Shown: positions 35,942 to 44,320, numbered from the stretch's first letter. The stretch is DNA of 64,000 bases from Rhodopirellula baltica SH 1 (GCF_000196115.1 NC_005027.1:1178001-1242000), one strand, 5' to 3'. Made by a program: numbers and translations. The notes: generated by a model not told the origin, from the letters alone.

Positions 35942-35998
35942 GGCGAACGAATTTCGATCTATGGAGGCACCGGAGTTGCCTGCATCGATCGGTTTGTG
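35942..35998 (-). other. Compact attC-like recombination site
   Basis: 57 bp between two minus-strand genes. On the minus strand: CACAAAC, then CGATC, AGGCA, spacer, TGCCT, GATCG, then GTTCGCC. CGATC/GATCG and AGGCA/TGCCT pair perfectly. The outer boxes approximate the R'' (RYYYAAC) and R' (GTTRRRY) sites. It lies 15 bp after the stop of the gene at 36014. Confidence 0.45.
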
Positions 35999-36013
35999 GT
36001 CGGAAAGCGGAAA

Positions 36014-36565
36014 CTAGTTCTTGCGGATCGTCTCAGCGGAAGGTTTTTCAACAGGTGGACCGATGAGAACGGCCACGTAGGGCATTCCCTTAAACGTCTT
36101 GTACGTGTTCTCATACTGCTTGACAGCCGCAACCACGCGGCTACCCGGTTCATTCTTCAGTGAAACAGTCACGCATGCACCGCCGGGGCTCCATCCGCTG
36201 AGGTGTACCTTCATGCGGTCCTCAGACCGCTCTGGAATATCCGCGCCCACGGGGCAATGGTGTCTATCGCCGAGTGTCCCACCCCATACGTCCGTTGCAC
36301 CTAAGGGGGAAAGATCGAGTCGCACCCACCCTGTCACGGCGGTGAATTTGGCCTGCCCGAGTATCTTCATGTCTTCAGCGATCCAAGACTCGACAACGGG
36401 GCGGTTCTTGTGGTGATCCGCCGGTTCGGTGGGCATGATGATCTTGACGTGCACCTGATTGAATTCTGGTTGGGCAGCTATCTTCGGTGTCGGCTCACTC
36501 GCGTTCACCGTGTAGGGAACTAGAGTGAGCGTGCCGACGATCAATGCCATCAATTGCCAAGTCAT
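36014..36565 (-). CDS. Secreted hypothetical protein (cassette-type gene)
   Basis: 183 residues with a signal peptide (MTWQLMALIVGTLTLVPYTVNASE). The segment VWGGTLGDRHHCPVGADIPERSEDRMKVHLSGWSP and a C-terminal VAVLIGPPVEKP are the most distinctive. The family is not recognised. Its stop is followed after 15 bp by an attC-like site. Confidence 0.7.
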   Translation of the reverse strand: MTWQLMALIVGTLTLVPYTVNASEPTPKIAAQPEFNQVHVKIIMPTEPADHHKNRPVVESWIAEDMKILGQAKFTAVTGWVRLDLSPLGATDVWGGTLGDRHHCPVGADIPERSEDRMKVHLSGWSPGGACVTVSLKNEPGSRVVAAVKQYENTYKTFKGMPYVAVLIGPPVEKPSAETIRKN

Positions 36566-37637
36566 AAGGTCTCCCTATTTGTGGACATCTTTGGCGGAAC
36601 GCCGAGACACACCTGCTTCGTGTGCACTACGCCCAAAAACGGCGTGATTTCGCGGGGTGTCACTTTCTTTTAGAAGCGAGTCCCCTCTACCTAGTTCTGG
36701 TTTCTTTCGAGGAGTCAGTATACCAAAAGTAACTCTGAAGTAAGGCAGTACGAGGCCATACACCAGGCAACCCGAAGTAACTGCGGAGAGGTGACCACCG
36801 TGGGGAAGAAGGCTGCGAAGATGATCGGTAAGCCTGAAATTTCCCACAAGAAGTTGACAGTGGACTTGCCGGATTTGTCGTAAGGGAAACGAGTTTCAGA
36901 ACAAGACTGTTGCAGACGAAGGTCTCGTGCACAACTTGTTGCAGCACGTGATGCCGACGGACTTGATAAAGATCCGCCACTACGGCTGGATGAGTGCGGG
37001 CAGCAAGGTGAAGGTCGAAGAGGTGAAATGGTTGGTGTGGCTCGCTCTGGGTTGGACCTCCTGGTTGGGCAGTGGCCATGTACCGCAAACGAAGCCACTG
37101 ACTGTTCCGATGAAATGCCGCCTGTGCGATGCGAGTGATCGAGGTCAGCTACACGTCATTGTCAGCTCAGGGCATCCGCCTTAAGCATGGGCTGACTTAC
37201 TACGACAGTGGGTAACGCATGAACCAGGGAAGTGAAACGACCGAGCGACTTCAAACGCCTTCAGGAGGGCGAAGGGGGATAGTATGACGTGACGGCAATT
37301 TCTTTCATCAAAACCGACCGGCCATGAACCTTCGTCAGTGCCATCCACGGCCAATACAGCACAACCAGGGGCCCAGCACAAGTCCAGCCACTGAATCGCT
37401 GCACTTGGAACGAACCAACAACTGCGTCTGCGAAAACAAGTTCGACGCAAAGTTCAAGGGAGAATGCGGGTGGCCGCTCGGCTTACTGCACCGGGCATCT
37501 TGAACAGAGAACTTCAGCTTCGACTAAACGTTCGCATCTCACCCCGTGATTCCAATGGGATAGGCGTGGCAAACGTTACGTCCACGCGAATGCGATTCCT
37601 CACCGGCTAGTTGTTCCGCTTCTTGCGGCGGACGACG
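36566..37637. other. Degenerate stretch of the accessory region
   Basis: About 1.07 kb without an intact gene. A hydrophobic minus-strand reading (SGLPIIFAAFFPTVVTS, about 36715-36860) may be the end of a decayed membrane protein. A possible attC-like palindrome lies at 36592-36664 (GGCGGAAC; inner ACGCC/GGGCGT). A repeat resembling 31390-31505 lies at about 37497-37612. Confidence 0.35.
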
Positions 37638-38003
37638 CTAGTATCGCATTTCGTAGATGAAGTAGGCAGAAGGAAGTGCAACCAGCAACAATTCAACAAG
37701 AACCCACCAAGGAAGTCGCTTCAGCTTGACAGCTGAGTATGCACCAAGTGCCGCACTCGCGAACATAGTGGTGATTGCAATAAACCAGTAGAGCAGGCCG
37801 AGGTATCAGACTACCCAAGTAACGCTGCCATGCCCATTTCCACCGAGGCACATTCCAACGAAGAGAACTACTGGCACGCCGATCAAGTTGATGCATGTGA
37901 GCAAGAAGGTTAACCAGGACCAGTACCACGCCTTCTGCGAAGCGCTGGTAGACCAGAATCCGTTGCGACTTCGGGCGTTCGAGGTTGTGAGCGCACTGAA
38001 CAC
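37638..38003 (-). pseudogene. Membrane protein gene with one in-frame TGA
   Basis: From ATG 38003 one frame encodes a four-helix membrane protein of 121 codons, interrupted only by TGA at 37808-37806 (VTWVV-stop-YLGLLYWFIAITTMFAS). Helices lie on both sides: WSWLTFLLTCINLIGVPVVLFVGM before, LLYWFIAITTMFASAALGAY and WWVLVELLLVALPSAYFIY after. TGG to TGA (Trp to stop) is the simplest reading. No recoding signal was seen. Confidence 0.6.
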
Positions 38004-38112
38004 GGGTTGATTCGCATTCTATTTCGGGTAGTACCAGTGATGGCCGGGTAAAAAGATCGTGGTGGAAGCGACAGAAGTCGCCGAAGGCAGTACTGCCGTA
38101 ACTGAAAGCATA

Positions 38113-38589
38113 TTACTCTGGTAGATCGCCTTCCGTCGTGATTGGGTCGGTTCCGTTAGGTGTGTCCCATCTTACCCACGGATGCTCCTGCGAAGCGACG
38201 CGGAATCTAGCGATATCTTCGGTGGTGGGGAAATGATCGATTGGCATCCAGATTGGGAGCCGAGGAAATTTGGGTTCGATGTCAGGGCGGTAAACGCAAT
38301 CAACCTTCCATTGTCCACGGGAGTCGTCAAATCGACGGTTTCGAGACACACTACACAGGAGATAGTTCTCAGTTGATTCGCCAACGACAAGTAAACGCTC
38401 CTCGCCGTTCACTGTTGTCGGCGGAATCAGAGGTCCGTCGAGGATGTGAAATCGGCGATCCTCCATGTGTAAATCGCGGGCCAATTCGCTTGAACGAAGC
38501 CGAACGTTCACGAAGCCAAACGCCACGAACGCAAACCAAGTGAATAGCACAACGGTTGCAGAGATTGTCAGCAATGTTGAGCGTTGCAT
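38113..38589 (-). CDS. Membrane-anchored hypothetical protein (cassette-type gene)
   Basis: 158 residues. N-terminal helix TLLTISATVVLFTWFAFVAFGFV, then a soluble domain with MEDRRFHILDGPLIPPTTVNGEERLLVVGESTENYLLCSVSR, beta-rich in appearance. The family is not recognised. The start at 38589 is 11 bp from an attC-like site at 38600; the longer frame to 38652 would read through that site. Confidence 0.65.
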   Translation of the reverse strand: MQRSTLLTISATVVLFTWFAFVAFGFVNVRLRSSELARDLHMEDRRFHILDGPLIPPTTVNGEERLLVVGESTENYLLCSVSRNRRFDDSRGQWKVDCVYRPDIEPKFPRLPIWMPIDHFPTTEDIARFRVASQEHPWVRWDTPNGTDPITTEGDLPE

Positions 38590-38599
38590 GATTTTGTCC

Positions 38600-38687
38600 G
38601 GACAACGTTTGTCAAAGGGCCGTCGAGGTTGATGCGTCAATTGAAACTGCAATCGGCGGCACCACGTCCATGTCTTTGAAGTTTGGC
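38600..38687 (-). other. attC-like recombination site
   Basis: On the minus strand: GCCAAAC (38687-38681), TCAAAG (38679-38674), central imperfect palindrome, CTTTGA (38617-38612), GTTGTCC (38606-38600). The inner boxes pair perfectly and the outer boxes approximate R'' and R'. It lies 11 bp before the gene at 38589. Confidence 0.4.
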
Positions 38688-39003
38688 GATCTACTCTCTA
38701 CTGGCTGATGTGATTGAAAACCGCACCAGGCATTTCACCCAAATGTCGCGAGTCGGATCAGAAGGCGTATAGTCATCGTCGCTGCCCATCCACGAGATGA
38801 TTGCCGCTTTGACAATTGGACGAATCCAATCGAACGGTCTAGATCACGCGGGATGTGGGAACGACTCAACTTCCGTCATCTTGATTCCTGAAAAGAGGAC
38901 TCGAGCTTCGGCTAGACGACGCGTTTTGAACCGCGACGAATGATCAACGCCAAAGAGAACGTGACTCAGTCACCGCTCCCACGCGAAGTTAAATCCTCAT
39001 TGT
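38688..39003. other. Gene-free stretch after the DinB gene
   Basis: 316 bp. It includes a segment (about 38880-38997) related to those near 31390-31505 and 37497-37612. No gene or clear palindrome seen otherwise. Confidence 0.35.
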
Positions 39004-39573
39004 CTATTTGCCGTCATCGGCATCAGCAAACACGCTACGACTTGCTTTGGTGCCCCAAGTGCGGTGATTGTGAAATGAAGACAATCCGGGCGCAATTGTT
39101 AGCCAACGCCATTCTCCCTCGTGAACCAATCGCGCGACCAAAACAATCTGTCCCACGTGATACGTCACGTGTGTGAGCGATCGAGTGAGTGCCTGTGCGA
39201 CAGTATGTGCTTCGCCTCTGACAAAGATCGTCTGACCAATGTTCTCGGCATCAATCGAGTCAATCGCTGAGACTAACGCCGACCATCCACGATCGAAGTG
39301 CTCGATCAGCGACTGCCGATCTCCAGTCCAATCAACGAATTCGGCATCACGGTTCCGGTCAGGTTTTTCGCCGTCCGTCGTCAGGAAGTCAGTCCAGCGA
39401 CTTCGAAGATTGCCGCCGAGGTGACGTAGGATGATCGCGACAGAATTTGCACCGTTCTCAGGCCGCATGTGAAGTTCTGCGTCAGTGAGTTGCGCAACAC
39501 TGCCGTCAATCATGCGTCGATACGACACTACCGTATCTCGCATCGCATTAAGCCACGGTGTTGATTCGCTCAT
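39004..39573 (-). CDS. DinB/DUF1572-family protein (cassette-type gene)
   Basis: 189 residues with a four-helix-bundle DinB-like pattern. Putative metal-ligand histidines occur in IILRHLGGNLRSRWTDFL (first His) and SLTHVTYHVGQIVLVARL (second and third). ENGANSVAIILRHL and GEAHTVAQALTRSLTHVTYHVGQ are typical of the DUF1572 branch. DinB-like proteins are often thiol-dependent transferases, but the substrate is unknown here. The start is 15 bp from the attC-like site at 39588. Confidence 0.8.
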   Translation of the reverse strand: MSESTPWLNAMRDTVVSYRRMIDGSVAQLTDAELHMRPENGANSVAIILRHLGGNLRSRWTDFLTTDGEKPDRNRDAEFVDWTGDRQSLIEHFDRGWSALVSAIDSIDAENIGQTIFVRGEAHTVAQALTRSLTHVTYHVGQIVLVARLVHEGEWRWLTIAPGLSSFHNHRTWGTKASRSVFADADDGK

Positions 39574-39587
39574 CTGAACTCCAAATT

Positions 39588-39693
39588 AAATAACGGTCGT
39601 GGTCACACGGCGGTGCCCCTGGATTCTGTGGTGCGAACAGACATTGCCGCCGCTCTTTCGCAACACTTGGTTGTTTCATTGTGTGAGTTCAAA
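39588..39693 (-). other. attC-like recombination site
   Basis: On the minus strand: TTTGAAC (39693-39687), TCACAC (39686-39681), CCGCC/GGCGG pairing further in (39651-39647 with 39613-39609 read in reverse), GTGTGA (39608-39603), then GTTATTT (39594-39588). The stems pair perfectly. It separates the small membrane gene at 39720 from the DinB gene. Confidence 0.45.
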
Positions 39694-39719
39694 TCAGGAA
39701 CCGACGTCTGAGCGAACGC

Positions 39720-39932
39720 CTACATACCAAACCTCATTGCGTCCACGATCAAGATATAACCCCATGGGAGGGCGATCAATGCTCCGCTGCCGATCACAAT
39801 GAGCCAACGAATGAGTCTTCGGTCAGTGACGTGTACTGCGACACCAGCGGCAACTGAGATTGCAACCTGAAAAGATAGGAACACGGCAACGATGTGAGAG
39901 ATGATTTCAAGTCGCATCCATTGCAAAAGCAT
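39720..39932 (-). CDS. Small two-helix membrane protein (cassette-type gene)
   Basis: 70 residues: IISHIVAVFLSFQVAISVAAGVAV and LIRWLIVIGSGALIALPWGYILIV form two membrane helices joined by a short HVTDRR loop. The family is not recognised. It is short but fits the minus-strand series and is followed by an attC-like site after the stop. Confidence 0.5.
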   Translation of the reverse strand: MLLQWMRLEIISHIVAVFLSFQVAISVAAGVAVHVTDRRLIRWLIVIGSGALIALPWGYILIVDAMRFGM

Positions 39933-40127
39933 GCCCGAGCAAAGAGAGGTCAGCAGAGGGCATAGTAGCGATCCGCCGAATCCAACCGCGACGCGAAGGC
40001 CTGAAGGGAACGAACGAGCGCGTATCGGTTCATCTCGCGGAGCAGCCGTTGCCGTATGGCAAACTCTTAGTGCCGAAGCTGTCGGTCCAATGGCTTGGGG
40101 AATCGCGGCGACGCGTTGACTTACAAT

Positions 40128-40205
40128 TCGTGCTCAACCGCCTAGTGCGGTCCCGCATGCTAGGTGGTGTGGGAGGAGGGCCCGGGCAACCGGGCCCCTA
40201 TCCCG
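40128..40205 (+). other. Group II intron 3' tail (domains V and VI), relic
   Basis: ACCGCCTAG (40137-40145) pairs with CTAGGTGGT (40160-40168). Above it TGCG/CGCA closes a GTCC loop with a 2-nt TG bulge on the 3' side, the layout of group II intron domain V. A second hairpin follows: GGGA/TCCC base, internal loop with an unpaired A at 40200, GGGCCCGG/CCGGGCCC and GCAA loop, like domain VI with its branch-point A. No reverse transcriptase is present upstream. Confidence 0.5.
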
Positions 40206-40213
40206 TTCGCAAT

Positions 40214-40224
40214 AATTATTCGCC
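40214..40224 (-). other. attC-like conserved 5' end next to the intron tail
   Basis: On the minus strand CGGCGAATAAT then TATTGCGAACGGG follows the stop of the gene at 40233, matching the conserved end of the sites at 34266 and 40824. The remainder of the site is replaced by the group II intron tail. Confidence 0.35.
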
Positions 40225-40232
40225 GATCGGGA

Positions 40233-40667
40233 TCAGTCAGCCGCGCGTTCGAGGTAAGCCTTGAGTAAAGCATTCAGCCTCGCCGACTCGGCCTGAGCGA
40301 CGTCTTGGTTCGTGCCAGTACGCAGTTCGAGGTTCTTCTTTGCGATTGATTCGATTCGGGATGCCCGGCGATCATAGTCGACGGCCGCATCAGGAACGCC
40401 GAGCACCAGCGAAGCATGGAGCAGGCGGGTGTTAGCCTGAATTGCAACATTGGCAGGCAACTGTCCTGCTTGGAACTCCGCCATTCTGGCGTCGTATTCT
40501 TGCACAGCCGCAGCCCGTCGCATTTCCCAAGTATTCTGATTTTGCTTGATTGCTGCGGCGCGGTCAGTGTCTTGCGACAGCGTTGCAGCAGCGTCGTCAG
40601 CAATCGACGCAGATGCAAGCAGGAGTGCGGCGGTAAACAGCGAGCAAGAAATCAATTGACGTGCCAT
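40233..40667 (-). CDS. Secreted hypothetical protein (cassette-type gene)
   Basis: 144 residues with a signal peptide (MARQLISCSLFTAALLLASASIADD). The mature part is helical and charged (TWEMRRAAAVQEYDARMAEFQAGQ; RRASRIESIAKKNLELRTGTNQDVAQAESARLNALLKAYLE), possibly a coiled coil. The family is not recognised. A well-formed attC-like site lies 44 bp before its start, and an attC-like end directly follows its stop. Confidence 0.65.
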   Translation of the reverse strand: MARQLISCSLFTAALLLASASIADDAAATLSQDTDRAAAIKQNQNTWEMRRAAAVQEYDARMAEFQAGQLPANVAIQANTRLLHASLVLGVPDAAVDYDRRASRIESIAKKNLELRTGTNQDVAQAESARLNALLKAYLERAAD

Positions 40668-40710
40668 TGGTCAAATCCTTTGGACGAGTGGAAACGGAAC
40701 ATCTTCGGTC

Positions 40711-40824
40711 GGATAACAACAGCGGTAACCAGAGAAGTGGTGGCGTAGCGGAGACGGTTATAATGCCGAAGGCAACCCGCCGCAGCGGAAGCACACTTCC
40801 TCCGGTTCATTGCAATCGTTATTC
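40711..40824 (-). other. Best-preserved attC-like recombination site
   Basis: 114 bp. On the minus strand it begins GAATAAC (40824-40818), then GATTGC, TGAACCGGAGGAAG; after a central region come CTTC-TC-TGGTTACC and GTTATCC (40717-40711). GAATAAC and GTTATCC pair 6 of 7; GAAG/CTTC and AACC/GGTT pair inside with an extra base on one side, as in attC hairpins. The next minus-strand gene (40667) starts 44 bp on. Confidence 0.55.
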
Positions 40825-40837
40825 GCCGATTGGGAGT

Positions 40838-41261
40838 ACGTGCGTTGTCTCAGCGTCACGATGCGATCGTCAGATTGTAGCACGTCGCGGTATCGTCCGA
40901 GCAAACCGAAGCAGTGGGTTCGGGTGAGCGTTGCAGTCACTTGCATGAGATGAACGTTGGGTCAGCATGGATTGGGGATTGAACGATGCTGGGCAACCAG
41001 AGAACGCCGGCCGCTGGATCGGCAACAACGCCGCCGCGGGTCAGAGCAAACGTAGTCGTTGTAGTGCCAGAGTGAGTTCGTAGTCGGGAATCGCGTGCGT
41101 GGATGACGAAGCAGCGGGTCTGCGTGCCGGATAGCGTCACGCGTAACCGGGAACGCGACGGAAAGTTTCTAACGATAAATCGCTCCGCTTGCGTTTTCCG
41201 GTTCACGCGATCGTTAACCGTCGTTCGTCCTGTCGCAAGAAGACCATTGGTGGTTCCACCG
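40838..41261. other. Gene-free part of the accessory region
   Basis: No supported gene. The long minus-strand frame over 40937-41605 has an Arg/Thr/Ser-rich composition without any family sign and spans what looks like several decayed pieces. Confidence 0.35.
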
Positions 41262-41520
41262 TCAGACGTAAGCGAATGATGTTGACGGATCGAATGGAGT
41301 GACTCCATGGTGGCGTTTTGCACTGCCAACGGGGTGGCACCACCGAAGCATTTTCGCAGACGACCCGTTCGTAGGCTCCCACCACGACGGCGGTTTGTCG
41401 TCGAACGTGGCGCATGAAGCGTCGCCAAGGCCGTTGCGCCAGTTGACATCCGATGAGTTCGGATAGGCGGCAATGATTTGATCGAGATCGTCAGCCTGCA
41501 CAGTGAACTGCCACCACTAT
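41262..41520 (-). pseudogene. Fragment of a small hypothetical protein
   Basis: The minus-strand reading WWQFTVQADDLDQIIAAYPNS, then DKPPSWWEPTNGSSAKMLRW, is coherent but has a stop directly before it and no proper start. DxPPxWWxP segments occur in small planctomycete proteins as far as I recall. Probably a decayed cassette gene. Confidence 0.35.
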
Positions 41521-41601
41521 TCGACGCTATCTCGCGTGGCGAACTGACGATACGAAGTAGCGGATGCTCCAGTTTGAGCCTGTTGAAATTGCCCTCGATT
41601 G

Positions 41602-42855
41602 TCAATAGTTCTGGACTATCTCGCCACTGCCGCGAGTACCAAGTGCTCCCCAGATTCCATACGGGGATGGTTGAGCGCCCAAGACGGGTGCTGCCGCCGA
41701 ATTGCCTGCGTCGATGCTGGTTGTGATGTAGCGAACTGATCCATCCGCGAACAACGTTGAAACGCCTTCGACATGCCGGCTCGTCGCAGAGGATAATCCG
41801 TGAGATGCATCGCGCAGCGAGAAGCAGGTGACACTGCCAGGAGGAAGAATCGTTTGAAAGGCGGTGTACAGCAAGCGACCATCACACCATCGGGTTCCCT
41901 TTTTTTCCGCGTCGAACGATTGATTTCCCTCTGAAAACCCAGCCCCCCAGTGCGTCGGGCGATTGGGATCAATCGCCTGCTCGCAGAAGTTCGGTTGGGT
42001 CAGCATTTGCGTTCCTTGATCAAAGATGGCCGTGTCAATGATTTCATTGTTACCCAAATGAGTTGCGATCTCCGACATCGCGATCGTATTGCTCAAACCG
42101 TCCGTGCAGTCACGAAAGGAAGTGCGATGACGGGCCCAAAACAACCCACGGTTAGTCGATCTCGCCAGTTGAGCGATGTCGTTGCGGTTTTTACGTGTTC
42201 GGGTTTTGACGCCAGCTAAGGCGGATGTTGAAAGATCGCTCGGTTCGATTCCGTCGGTGTCATAAAAGCCCGCTTCGTTACGTCCTCCTGAATGAACAAG
42301 CAGAATCGTGTCACCCATGCAAAACGCGTAGTTGCTGCGTGACGTTCCCGACTCACCATAGGCAGGCGAAGACAGATCGCTCGAAGCGGGATCGCTCGGA
42401 CAGCGTAGAAAGGCAACATCCGTTGCCCAAGGTTTGAATTGTCCGATCCATGGCGCCGGCCCCATTGAAGGAGTGACCATATTGCCGAGCGTGTCCTCCT
42501 CCAAAGGCCCGCCCGCCACGATCTGGTCCCACAATGCTTGTTGCTCTAGCATGGGCAACAACGCAACGAGACCACCTAGGTAGTTGCGGTTGCAGGTCAG
42601 TGTAGGTGATGGGCCATCCACGGCAGACGCGGTAGTGCCGCCCATGACGGATGGGAGTTGATTGAATGACGAATGATAGTTGTGCATCGCCAAGCCGACC
42701 TGCTTCATGCGGTCGGCACAAGTGATTCGTCGAGCACTCTCACGAACGTGCTGGACCGCAGGGATCAGAATTGCGATCAAGATGGCAATGATCGTGATCG
42801 AAACGAGAATCTCGACCAGAGTGAAGCCACCTTGTTGATGCGACTTGGAAGACAT
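41602..42855 (-). CDS. DUF1559-family protein with type IV pilin-like N terminus
   Basis: 417 residues. The N-terminal prepilin motif is GFTLVEILVSITIIAILIAILIPAVQHVRESARR (cleavage after Gly, Glu at +5), followed by the DUF1559 beta domain. The family's H-x9-DG signature is present near the C terminus (HVEGVSTLFADGSVRYI). DUF1559 proteins are hugely expanded in planctomycetes and may form pseudopilin-like or surface structures; the exact role is not known. It is larger than the other genes of this region, and no attC-like end was seen right after its stop. Confidence 0.9.
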   Translation of the reverse strand: MSSKSHQQGGFTLVEILVSITIIAILIAILIPAVQHVRESARRITCADRMKQVGLAMHNYHSSFNQLPSVMGGTTASAVDGPSPTLTCNRNYLGGLVALLPMLEQQALWDQIVAGGPLEEDTLGNMVTPSMGPAPWIGQFKPWATDVAFLRCPSDPASSDLSSPAYGESGTSRSNYAFCMGDTILLVHSGGRNEAGFYDTDGIEPSDLSTSALAGVKTRTRKNRNDIAQLARSTNRGLFWARHRTSFRDCTDGLSNTIAMSEIATHLGNNEIIDTAIFDQGTQMLTQPNFCEQAIDPNRPTHWGAGFSEGNQSFDAEKKGTRWCDGRLLYTAFQTILPPGSVTCFSLRDASHGLSSATSRHVEGVSTLFADGSVRYITTSIDAGNSAAAPVLGAQPSPYGIWGALGTRGSGEIVQNY

Positions 42856-42873
42856 TGTGCGATTCCTGGCGGG

Positions 42874-43152
42874 CTAGAAGGGCAGTTCATTGAACATAGG
42901 GGGTAAGCAGATATTCGCACAATTGAGATTTACGATACGTGAAGTGTTCCGTGCGCTCAATTTCTTAGGAGAATTGGCTCGGCGTTCGGCATGCAATGGA
43001 TGATAGTGCTTGCCGGTGACGTGGTTCCTTGCCAGTTCATGAGAAACCGTGGAAGGAGAAACCTCAATTGCTTCAGCAATGTCTTTCTGTTTCTTGTCGT
43101 GTCGTTGCATGACAGAGATGGCTACGCGTTGGTGAAAGCTAAGATTTGCCAT
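42874..43152 (-). pseudogene. IS30-family transposase N-terminal fragment
   Basis: 92 residues of which the first 75 match the helix-turn-helix start of IS30 transposases: LSFHQRVAISVMQRHDKKQKDIAEAIEVSPSTVSHELARN and YHPLHAERRANSPKK. The catalytic DDE domain is absent, replaced by unrelated sequence running into the DUF1559 upstream region. A relic rather than a working element. Confidence 0.6.
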
Positions 43153-43321
43153 AGCTGGCTGAGTCCGTCTGAGTTGTTGGGATTTGAAGCTCCAAACAAT
43201 TTGGTGGGCTCAGTCGGTCTTTCGCCAGAGGGCGTTGAAAAACCCTTCGTTTTTTCAATGCTCTTGAAATTGCGTTTCAGGTTTAAATTCACGCGGTTCT
43301 CACTCCCAAGCATAGCAGCGG

Positions 43322-43696
43322 CTAACGTCCGTAGTCAGAAGTATCAACATGTGCCGGCAGTCCCGATGCGTCCGCATTGCGAGCACGAATGAACTGGTTT
43401 TGTATTACGGCCAATGTCCAACCAACCACCCCGCCCCACGCTGCCGGTGCAACGTCCGGTGGTGACATCCCTGCGGCAAGAACCGCGCAAAGGGCAGCGT
43501 AGACGTAACATCGCACAATGCCACGCAGTTGGTCTTTGCGGACGAGTAGGACGATAAAGAACGACGGGACACCAACGAGAAAACCAATTGTCATTCCGGC
43601 GAATGGTAGGTTTCGGTAGTAAGCAAACGCTATCGCGAGAACACCGAATGCTACGGCCGTTCGTCGAAGCGATAGTTGGTTTTTCTTAAGTGTCAA
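43322..43696 (-). CDS. Small membrane protein (cassette-type gene)
   Basis: 124 residues from a TTG codon (MTLKKNQLSLRRTAV). Hydrophobic segments: VAFGVLAIAFAYY, AGMTIGFLVGVPSFFIVLLV, IVRCYVYAALCAVLAAGM and AAWGGVVGWTLAVIQ. The family is not recognised. The alternative later starts would remove the first helix. Confidence 0.6.
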   Translation of the reverse strand: MTLKKNQLSLRRTAVAFGVLAIAFAYYRNLPFAGMTIGFLVGVPSFFIVLLVRKDQLRGIVRCYVYAALCAVLAAGMSPPDVAPAAWGGVVGWTLAVIQNQFIRARNADASGLPAHVDTSDYGR

Positions 43697-43714
43697 ACGC
43701 GACGTTTCTTAGTC

Positions 43715-43804
43715 AGGGAACGATTGGGATCACGTGGTCGCCGCGAGCGATCGACCACTTCGATTACCTCAGCTTGGCGAGTCACGAGAATTCCGTGATT
43801 CCCC
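43715..43804 (-). other. attC-like inverted repeat between two minus-strand genes
   Basis: In plus-strand order: AGGGAAC, then GGGATCACG (43726-43734), a centre with GTGGTCG/CGACCAC, then CGTGATTCCC (43794-43803). GGGATCACG pairs with CGTGATTCCC with one bulge. The site starts right after the acetyltransferase stop (43808) and ends 19 bp before the membrane gene. Confidence 0.35.
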
Positions 43805-43807
43805 GTC

Positions 43808-44320
43808 TCATTCTCGTTGACAGGCGTAAACGGAATCGCTGTGATCATAGCCGTCGAGTAATACTTCACCATCGTATTTCATTCCCAGTTTCTCTGCGAC
43901 ACGAATCGACCGCGAATTGTCTGGCTCAATGACCGCGATCAGGCGATCCAAGTCATGGTGTGAAAACGCCAGATTACGGACCGACATCGCGGCTTCCGTG
44001 GCATAGCCCCTGCCCCAGTATGCGCGGGCCAGACGGTATCCCACTTCTACTTCTGGGCGACCATTGATGTTCGGGAACCAAGTTAGCCCGCAGTAACCAA
44101 TCGCCAGCGTGTCGAACGATTGTGTGATAATCCAGAGTCCATATCCGCGTTCGTTGTAATTGCAGTTCATCCGAGTGATCCACAATCGAATCCAATCATC
44201 CGTTTGCAATCCGTCACCATGTTGCATTACCTCTGGGTCGCAAAATACCGATCGCATTGCAATTGCATCATCGGGCGACGCGTGGCGAAGCGTCAATCGC
44301 TCTGTTTCGGCAACGATCAT
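43808..44320 (-). CDS. GNAT-family N-acetyltransferase (cassette-type gene)
   Basis: 170 residues of the RimJ/RimL branch: AETERLTLRHASPDDAIAMRSVFCDPEVMQ start, beta strand IGYCGLTWFP, EVGYRLARAYWGRGYATEAAMS (the acetyl-CoA binding R-x-x-G-x-A), and VIEPDNSRSIRVAEKLGMKYDGE near the C terminus. It transfers an acetyl group from acetyl-CoA to an unknown amine. It is the first recognisable gene at the upper end of the minus-strand series. Confidence 0.88.
   Translation of the reverse strand: MIVAETERLTLRHASPDDAIAMRSVFCDPEVMQHGDGLQTDDWIRLWITRMNCNYNERGYGLWIITQSFDTLAIGYCGLTWFPNINGRPEVEVGYRLARAYWGRGYATEAAMSVRNLAFSHHDLDRLIAVIEPDNSRSIRVAEKLGMKYDGEVLLDGYDHSDSVYACQRE

Noticed and set aside
37806-37808. 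TGA as a selenocysteine codon
   Set aside because: No SECIS-like hairpin seen directly after it and the protein has no redox context; a nonsense mutation is simpler.
40937-41605. A 222-residue minus-strand frame
   Set aside because: Arg/Thr/Ser-rich reading with no family sign; another frame carries the more protein-like fragment at 41262-41520.
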